DNA of 11,226 nucleotides from Cyanobacteria bacterium UBA4641. GTDB lineage: Bacteria > Cyanobacteriota > Vampirovibrionia > Gastranaerophilales > Gastranaerophilaceae. A model generated the notes under the pieces. That model ran no database searches, was not told the DNA's origin, and saw nothing but the letters and a program-made list of their open reading frames with translations. Location of the stretch: contig DHMN01000018.1 in NCBI GenBank assembly GCA_002405805.1, forward strand, positions 1-11,226, in the 5' to 3' direction. This document shows positions 6,972-11,226 of the stretch, one piece after another. Both the position numbers and the translations under genes were made by a program. Numbering within the stretch: the stretch's first letter is position 1; each line of letters begins with the position of its first letter.

Positions 6972-7044
6972 AGCCGGTAATGGGACTCGAACCTACAACC
7001 TACGGTTTACAAAACCGTTGCTCTGCCAATTGAGCTATACCGGC
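6972..7044 (-). tRNA. tRNA-Thr (UGU)
   Basis: Acceptor stem GCCGGTA/TACCGGC is perfect. The anticodon stem ACGGT/ACCGT holds loop TTTGTAA, anticodon UGU. T-loop is TTCGAGT. The base after the acceptor stem is T, unlike the A seen in its neighbours, and no CCA is encoded. It is the first gene after the strong promoter. The 116-base gap to tRNA-Thr(GGU) holds no further tRNA I can recognise, only a 7-bp inverted repeat at its two ends (6865-6871 and 6962-6968). Confidence 0.94.
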
Positions 7045-7095
7045 AAGTGCTTGTGAATTTATTATACGCAAAAAAATATTTAGTGTCAAGCACTT
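7045..7095. repeat. 9-bp inverted repeat bracketing the tRNA promoter
   Basis: AAGTGCTTG (7045-7053) is perfectly inverted as CAAGCACTT (7087-7095). One arm covers the expected transcription start and the other overlaps the -35 box, with centres 42 bases apart. It could be an operator pair for a loop-forming regulator, or leader structure, or chance. Confidence 0.5.
7061..7089 (-). promoter_or_regulatory. Consensus promoter of the tRNA operon
   Basis: On the - strand TTGACA (7084-7089) and TATAAT (7061-7066) are perfect matches separated by exactly 17 bases. Transcription would start about 10 bases before tRNA-Thr(UGU). This strength suits stable-RNA genes. Confidence 0.9.
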
Positions 7096-7105
7096 TTATT
7101 TGTTT

Positions 7106-7142
7106 TATAATAAATTTGTTTAAAACTCAAATATAGAAGGAT
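7106..7142 (+). promoter_or_regulatory. Candidate -10 box and ribosome-binding site of the DUF486 gene
   Basis: TATAAT at 7106-7111 is a consensus -10 box. Its -35 region would overlap the -35 of the divergent tRNA promoter and is a poor match. AGAAGGA (7136-7142) is a good Shine-Dalgarno 9 bases before the ATG at 7152. Confidence 0.45.
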
Positions 7143-7151
7143 TTCAACAGT

Positions 7152-7493
7152 ATGATTAGAGCAATTTCACCAATCGTTTTACTATTAATTTCAAATATTT
7201 TTATGACTTTTGCATGGTATGGACACCTCAAGTTCAAAGCCTCTCCGCTTTGGATTGTAATACTTGCAAGTTGGGGAATTGCGCTATTTGAATACTGTTT
7301 CCAAGTTCCGGCAAACAGAATCGGCTATGGAGTTTACAACGCAGCGCAATTAAAAACGATTCAAGAAGTTATTACATTAATTGTTTTCAGCTTTTTCTCA
7401 GTATTTTATCTGAAAGAGCAGTTCAAATGGAATTACCTTGTCGGATTTTGTTTTATCATTTTAGCGGTATTTTTTATATTCAAAAAATGGTAG
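7152..7493 (+). CDS. DUF486 family small membrane protein
   Basis: This 113-residue protein matches the DUF486 family, compact members of the drug/metabolite transporter fold. Four hydrophobic helices are visible at about residues 5-22, 33-50, 70-86 and 93-110. The family-type segments are FMTFAWYGHLKF, ASWGIALFEYCFQVPANRIGY and AQLKTIQEVITLIVFSFFSVFYLKE. It should sit in the inner membrane, probably as a dimer. The transported substrate is unknown for the family. The gene is alone on the + strand between the tRNA operon and the converging rpsT, and looks intact. Confidence 0.85.
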   Translation: MIRAISPIVLLLISNIFMTFAWYGHLKFKASPLWIVILASWGIALFEYCFQVPANRIGYGVYNAAQLKTIQEVITLIVFSFFSVFYLKEQFKWNYLVGFCFIILAVFFIFKKW

Positions 7494-7516
7494 TGTAGAG
7501 TAATTTTCGTATTAAA

Positions 7517-7555
7517 AAAGAGGCTCTGAATTTCAGAACCTCTTTCACTTTTTTA
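7517..7555. terminator. Bidirectional terminator between DUF486 gene and rpsT
   Basis: A long stem, AAAGAGGCTCTGAA (7517-7530) against TTCAGAACCTCTTT (7532-7545), has one C/A mismatch on the + strand that becomes a G-U pair in the - strand transcript. T-runs follow on both sides: CACTTTTTT on the + strand and TTTTTTAAT on the - strand. It serves both converging genes and works best for rpsT. Confidence 0.85.
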
Positions 7556-7564
7556 AGTTTTCAA

Positions 7565-7831
7565 TTAAGCACTAACTTTTTTAATAGCAAGAACTAATCT
7601 TGATTTTTTTCTTGCTGCAGTGTTTTTGTGCAAAATACCTTTAACAACTGCTTTGTCGCAAAGTTGGTAAACTTTAGAAATAGCTGCGTTCAAAGCTTCT
7701 TTATCTTCACCGTTAGCCAAGCTTAATGCTTTTTTAACTGCAGTTTTGATAGATGTTTTGAAAGCTACGTTCTTTTGTCTGTTAGCTTCAGCGATTAGTA
7801 CTCTTTTTTTAGCAGATTTAATATTTGCCAT
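7565..7831 (-). CDS. rpsT: 30S ribosomal protein S20
   Basis: An 88-residue basic protein starting MANIKSAKKRVLIAEANRQKN, the hallmark of bacterial S20, with the expected all-helical, lysine- and alanine-rich composition and normal length. It binds the 5' domain of 16S rRNA early in small-subunit assembly. A strong Shine-Dalgarno (AAAGGAAAGG on the - strand, about 7843-7852) supports the ATG at 7829-7831. It is a single-gene unit with its own promoter and the terminator at 7517-7545. Confidence 0.97.
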   Translation of the reverse strand: MANIKSAKKRVLIAEANRQKNVAFKTSIKTAVKKALSLANGEDKEALNAAISKVYQLCDKAVVKGILHKNTAARKKSRLVLAIKKVSA

Positions 7832-7859
7832 AATTGAATTTACCTTTCCTTTTATTTTT

Positions 7860-7880
7860 GCGCAAGTAATGAATTTGCGC
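7860..7880 (-). promoter_or_regulatory. Leader hairpin upstream of rpsT
   Basis: GCGCAA (7860-7865) and TTGCGC (7875-7880) form a 6-bp stem with a 9-base loop in the rpsT 5' untranslated region, just upstream of the ribosome-binding site. Ribosomal protein leaders often carry autoregulatory structure, and S20 is known to be autoregulated in E. coli. Whether this stem does that is unknown. Confidence 0.4.
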
Positions 7881-7907
7881 GTACTCTACGAGGATGTGAG
7901 TATCTAT

Positions 7908-7936
7908 ATTAAATCCGAAAAAAATATTTTTTGCAA
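7908..7936 (-). promoter_or_regulatory. Promoter of rpsT
   Basis: On the - strand TTGCAA (7931-7936) and TTTAAT (7908-7913) are separated by 17 bases. The -10 matches 5 of 6 and the -35 matches 4 of 6. The predicted leader of roughly 70 bases includes the hairpin at 7860-7880. Confidence 0.6.
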
Positions 7937-8197
7937 GTTATTTTAAGAAAGGTTAAAGTAGAACAGCTTTGCTGTCGGCATAGCAATGCCGAGCTACGAG
8001 TCTATTAGTCACCCTGAATTGACTAGAATATGAGTTGAGGTAAAGCGAAACGTAATATTCTGTTCCTACTTGGTATCTCAGGGTCTCAAATATTACAAAA
8101 TTTGAATTAGAGTTATGTGTTCAATTAGGGATTCCGAAACACGTTCGGAATGACTTAGACCTATATGTTCGTTAAGTATGACTGTATGCTCTATCCT
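7937..8197. repeat. Intergenic stem-loop cluster, REP/MITE-like
   Basis: There is no gene in this stretch. In order it has ACAGC-TTT-GCTGT (7963-7975), CGGCAT-AGCA-ATGCCG (7976-7991), both enclosed by GTAG (7958-7961) and CTAC (7994-7997). Next come a large stem from ACCCTGA (8011-8017) to TCAGGGT (8078-8084), containing GAATAT (8026-8031) and ATATTC (8055-8060), and then ATTCCGAA-ACACG-TTCGGAAT (8131-8151). The modular palindromes look like dispersed intergenic repeats. The last hairpin follows the pilin operon but lacks a T-run, so it is not a clear intrinsic terminator. Confidence 0.55.
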
Positions 8198-9193
8198 TTA
8201 GTGGGCGGTGCCAAATTTTGGAGTATCAAATGCTAAACCACACATGTCATAATACGAATACACTGTACCATCAGGAATTTTGCATTTTTCATATAAATCA
8301 CTGTCATAAGTTTCTGGATACAAATTATCCTTGTTAAAATTATACAACTGCGTTCCGTTTCGCTCCATAATTTCTCTTATGTAGTCATTATATGTATATG
8401 ACAGAGTCTTTTTGAACTGAGTATTGGTACCTACCTTAGAATACCAATGCCAAGCAGCGTGTTTTGCTTGCCTATAAGAGTAATACGGTGAGAAATAAAT
8501 TGATTTATTTTCTCTATACGAGATTCTTGTAGGTAAAAATCTCGCATCATATTCTGCTATACCCATCGGAATAGCATCACCTGTCGGAAGGATTGCAAAA
8601 GCAAACACATCAGGCATTTTTTTCTTTTCTTGGTCATATTTAATTGTATGTGGACGGTTTGGATATTCCGTACCATTTACATCCACATAAACCATGAAAA
8701 ACTGCAATGTAAAATCAGGTGTTTCTGCATCATAATAACTTCTTTCTTCAACTGGAAGTTTATTATCGGTAATCAACTGTGAAAAATAAAACTTCATGCC
8801 TGTCAATGATTCAATATTAGGTGTCAATGTTTTGAAATCAACATCTTCATTTTTCAAATAAGTCACATTGTTTGAAAGGGCAGGAATTTTACATGACTCA
8901 GAACTGCTATTTACATAGCTTGCAATTTGTTTGCAAAGTTTTTGGTAAGGGTCAGTATTGCCTGTATTTCTGTCCTCTTCGGTAATTATGAACGGATTTG
9001 TTTCATCTTTGTATACCATATCAAAAGTGGCAAGGTTCAAAGCATCATAAACTGTCGCATACTTCGTTTTGACAGCCTTTTGGTCTAAATATTGTTTAGG
9101 CTTGGTTGTCGCAAACATTATTGATATGACAGCAGCAGTAATCATCAAAAATAACATTACTTCTGCCAAAGTGAAAGCTTTTCTAAAATTCAT
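8198..9193 (-). CDS. Class III prepilin-like protein, minor pilin with long C-terminal extension
   Basis: This 331-residue protein begins MNFRKA-FTLAEVMLFLMITAAV. That is a short basic leader, a probable prepilin-peptidase site before F7, Glu at mature position 5 and a hydrophobic helix (about 7-30). The ectodomain has C87-K-x13-C101, a KTLTPNIESLTGMKFYFSQ segment, VDVNG (170-174) and PDVFAFAILPTGD (194-206). The last 125 residues are rich in Tyr and aromatics with a C304/C318 pair, and are absent from the 191-residue neighbour. It should be exported and assembled into a type IV pilus or type II-like pseudopilus. It is third in the operon, starts 7 bases after the previous stop, and an AGAGGA Shine-Dalgarno overlaps that stop, indicating coupled translation. 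Confidence 0.75.
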   Translation of the reverse strand: MNFRKAFTLAEVMLFLMITAAVISIMFATTKPKQYLDQKAVKTKYATVYDALNLATFDMVYKDETNPFIITEEDRNTGNTDPYQKLCKQIASYVNSSSESCKIPALSNNVTYLKNEDVDFKTLTPNIESLTGMKFYFSQLITDNKLPVEERSYYDAETPDFTLQFFMVYVDVNGTEYPNRPHTIKYDQEKKKMPDVFAFAILPTGDAIPMGIAEYDARFLPTRISYRENKSIYFSPYYSYRQAKHAAWHWYSKVGTNTQFKKTLSYTYNDYIREIMERNGTQLYNFNKDNLYPETYDSDLYEKCKIPDGTVYSYYDMCGLAFDTPKFGTAH

Positions 9194-9200
9194 AAATCCT

Positions 9201-9776
9201 CTATTTTGAAATTTTTCTTGAGTTCTTTAAATATTGCTTTGCAATTTCATCTTTGATATACAATTTGCCGGATGATGCAACATAAATATCAAAAATATCA
9301 GGCTCTTTACAATTGTCATCACCTTCATGGCAATTTGGTTTGTTATCAGGACCGTTTACATCAACACTGATATGTTCTTCACCTGAGAATCTGCCTGAAG
9401 ATGTTTTTGGAGGGAAGTACCACGCAATACCATCAAGTGTAGTGAAACTAGGTCCATCACCTGCACCGCAATCAGGAGTATCGTCGGTATTGACAAAATT
9501 TGCAAAAACTTTACAGAATTTTGAAGTACCTTTTGGCTTTTCACCATTAATTGCCTCAGATGTTTCTTCCAAATTACTCAAAGAACCACCTTCATAATAT
9601 ACGGCACTTTGCATCATTTCATAAATTGTAGTGGAGGTAACATTATAAGCCTTGCGGAACATTACCATATTAGAATTTGGCTTGACTCTGATTGCTGACA
9701 GAAACAATGCTGCGAGCGCTGCCATAATTGCCAAACATACCATCATTTCACTTATTGTAAAAGCTTTTTTCATCAT
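9201..9776 (-). CDS. Class III prepilin-like protein, minor pilin
   Basis: A 191-residue protein starting MMKKA-FTISEMMVCLAIMAALAALFL: short basic leader, cleavage expected before F6, Glu at mature position 5, and a hydrophobic helix to about residue 28. The ectodomain carries C88-K-x14-C103, TLDGIAWYFPP, VDVNG (138-142), C149/C156 and PDIFDIYVASSGKLY (159-173). The same motifs in the same order appear in the next gene, so the two are paralogs. It lies 15 bases after the adhesin-pilin gene, and AAGGA overlapping that gene's stop is the only visible ribosome-binding site. Membrane insertion, then pilus or pseudopilus assembly, is the likely fate. Which pilin system it joins cannot be told because no assembly ATPase or secretin is in view. 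Confidence 0.75.
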   Translation of the reverse strand: MMKKAFTISEMMVCLAIMAALAALFLSAIRVKPNSNMVMFRKAYNVTSTTIYEMMQSAVYYEGGSLSNLEETSEAINGEKPKGTSKFCKVFANFVNTDDTPDCGAGDGPSFTTLDGIAWYFPPKTSSGRFSGEEHISVDVNGPDNKPNCHEGDDNCKEPDIFDIYVASSGKLYIKDEIAKQYLKNSRKISK

Positions 9777-9791
9777 TTTTGTATATAGTCC

Positions 9792-11225
9792 TTATTTCTT
9801 TTTGTGTTCAAGTTTTTCAACTCTTTCTGTCAACGCTTTAATCTCTGCTTGTTGCTCTTCAATTGTTTTTGCTTGAGCTTCTAAAGTTTGAGTATGTTCA
9901 TCTGTTGTAGTTTTCAATGTTGCAACATCTTTTGCAATCGCGCAAACTTTTGCATTAAGTTCTTTTATTGCGTTAAGTGCAGCATAGAACATATCATCCC
10001 ATCTGATTTCCAACCACCCTTCAGAATTTTTAGTTACAGCTTGAGGAAAAACTTTTTGCAAATCTTGTGCCATTACACCAACTTGAGGTTTTTGGTCTTT
10101 ATCTTTTTTAAAAGTATAGTGATAGAAATTCAACCGTTCTAGCTCATTTAAACCTGCAGTAAAATCAGTGCCAACATTTTTCAAACGACGGTCTGATAAA
10201 CCTGTTTTATAAGCATCATAATATTTTTTACCACGAGTCCAACCATCTTGAGTAGGAATAATATGTCCACCTAAAGTAATGCTATCATCATCAACTAAAC
10301 CAAAGTAAATACTTCTATCATGACGGTTCCATGATTCTTCACTGTCACCACTTAATTTATCAGTTTCAAATCCGGCATGAGACCAAACTGGGAATAACAA
10401 ACGCTTATATTGAGATTTTCCTGCCAACTCTCCATTTTCTCTCAATATAGCATAACCACCTTGTTTACCGCCAAGAATTGAGATTTTATCAACAATCAAG
10501 TTCCCAGGAATGTAAACTGTAGTATCTTCTGTACCTAAAACAATATTATCTTTTTTCTCAGCTTTTGCGTTATAGCCGATAGCTACAGAATTTGAAGCAG
10601 CAGTGGTTGTACTTGCGCCATATCCGATAGCTATAGAATTTGTTGCAGCATAAGAAGAACGACGATAACCTGTACTTGAATTTGCACCGATGGCTATTGA
10701 ATTTTTTGCCTTGGCGTGAGCATTATAACCAACTGCTACAGCTTGAAATAACTGAGATTTAGAAAAAGCTCCTAAAGCAGTACCATTATTGCCTGCATTA
10801 CTTGCACCACGGCCAATAGCTACAGAATCACCTTTCGCTGATGCGCTGTATCCTATTGCAACAGAGCCTAATTCATTTGTCGTTCCAAAGCCTATACCGA
10901 TAAGTTGAGTAGCAACACCATCAGAAGAACTGTTTACAGTATTCTTACCAAACAAAACAGAATTTGCAGGAATCGTTACCCCAGATTCTACAATACCGAC
11001 ATAACCGTCTGTTCTGCCATTCATAAATATTCTCTGACCACGACCTTTGATATATTCAACAGCATTAGTTGGGTCTGAACTCAATGCGTCAAAAACTCTA
11101 TCCGAACGTTCTCTTGCAACTTTTCTTGTTATCATTGGTGCGCTTGCAGCAAGAACAACCGCAATCAAAAGCATAACAATCATCATTTCTACTAATGAGA
11201 AACCCTTTTTCATCTTAAAATCCAT
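9792..11225 (-). CDS. Pilin-YadA head-S74 chaperone fusion adhesin
   Basis: A 477-residue mosaic surface protein. Residues 5-32 are a class III prepilin signal and helix (MKKG-FSLVEMMIVMLLIA), with Glu at mature position 5. Residues about 105-232 are YadA-type head repeats (SVAIGYSASA, SIAIGYGAS, SVAIGYNAKA and others, about eight units) that fold as a trimeric beta roll. Residues about 342-425 are a peptidase S74 intramolecular chaperone with TGLSDRRLKN (S344 and K349 as the probable dyad), ELERLNFYHYTFK and QVGVMAQDLQKVFPQAV. Residues about 425-475 form a coiled coil. In phage tailspikes this domain helps trimers fold, then cuts itself off; here cleavage would fall before S344. The ATG at 11223-11225 is near the window edge. 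The second ATG (11211-11213) gives the more typical leader MKKG, with GGA 7 bases upstream. The gene may begin further upstream. Confidence 0.85.
   Translation of the reverse strand: MDFKMKKGFSLVEMMIVMLLIAVVLAASAPMITRKVARERSDRVFDALSSDPTNAVEYIKGRGQRIFMNGRTDGYVGIVESGVTIPANSVLFGKNTVNSSSDGVATQLIGIGFGTTNELGSVAIGYSASAKGDSVAIGRGASNAGNNGTALGAFSKSQLFQAVAVGYNAHAKAKNSIAIGANSSTGYRRSSYAATNSIAIGYGASTTTAASNSVAIGYNAKAEKKDNIVLGTEDTTVYIPGNLIVDKISILGGKQGGYAILRENGELAGKSQYKRLLFPVWSHAGFETDKLSGDSEESWNRHDRSIYFGLVDDDSITLGGHIIPTQDGWTRGKKYYDAYKTGLSDRRLKNVGTDFTAGLNELERLNFYHYTFKKDKDQKPQVGVMAQDLQKVFPQAVTKNSEGWLEIRWDDMFYAALNAIKELNAKVCAIAKDVATLKTTTDEHTQTLEAQAKTIEEQQAEIKALTERVEKLEHKKK
10533..10901 (-). repeat. Coding repeats for YadA head motif
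   Basis: Near-repeated DNA such as CCGATAGCTACAGAATT and CCGATAGCTATAGAATT (+ strand reading) encodes successive S-[VI]-A-I-G units at irregular 13-22 codon spacing. Such tracts can change copy number by recombination. Confidence 0.7.
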
Positions 11226-11226
11226 C

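Noticed and set aside
9313..10142. Open frames on the + strand opposite the pilin genes
   Set aside because: They are antisense shadows of clearly coding genes, with no family resemblance and no ribosome-binding sites.
10533..10901. Repeats as a CRISPR-like array
   Set aside because: They are in frame, imperfect and encode the YadA head motif; there are no constant-length spacers.

Overview
The window is AT-rich bacterial DNA. I infer a gut-associated host of the Gastranaerophilales/Vampirovibrionia type (non-photosynthetic relatives of Cyanobacteria). The grounds are the style of the three class III prepilins (FTLAE, FTISE and FSLVE after a short basic leader), YadA/S74 domains fused to a pilin, and tRNA-Thr genes that do not encode CCA. 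No rRNA or phylogenetic marker other than ribosomal protein S20 is present, so this placement is tentative.

Positions 1-6660 look like the integrase-proximal part of a small integrative element. A 617-base non-coding stretch rich in repeats and palindromes comes first. A RhuM-family gene, a divergent P-loop (DUF3987-like) ATPase, a short CHC2/Toprim primase, a small serine recombinase, a 57-residue excisionase-like HTH protein and an intact tyrosine integrase follow, all on the + strand. The integrase ends next to the 3' end of a tRNA-Tyr gene, the classic integration target. No capsid, packaging, relaxase or conjugation gene is visible. The element could be a satellite-like or mobilizable element that replicates with its own primase and ATPase. 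Its left boundary cannot be fixed and may lie outside the window.

Positions 6660-7044 are a tRNA operon on the - strand, tRNA-Thr(UGU), tRNA-Thr(GGU), tRNA-Tyr(GUA). It is driven by a perfect-consensus sigma-70-type promoter and closed by a hairpin terminator. Only the tRNA-Tyr encodes its CCA tail, which suggests that its 3' end was supplied by the integrating element.

Positions 7045-8197 hold chromosomal housekeeping genes: a small DUF486 membrane protein (+) and rpsT (-) converging on a shared bidirectional terminator. A 260-base intergenic region full of stem-loops follows.

Positions 8198-11225 are a - strand cluster of three tightly spaced class III prepilin-like genes. The first is a striking fusion: a type IV pilin N-terminus, then YadA-type trimeric adhesin head repeats, then an S74 intramolecular chaperone with an apparently intact Ser-Lys dyad, then a C-terminal coiled coil. 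The next two are related minor pilins that share a CK-x(13-14)-C segment and VDVNG/PD[IV]F motifs. Together they may form a pilus or pseudopilus tip carrying a trimeric, self-processed adhesin.
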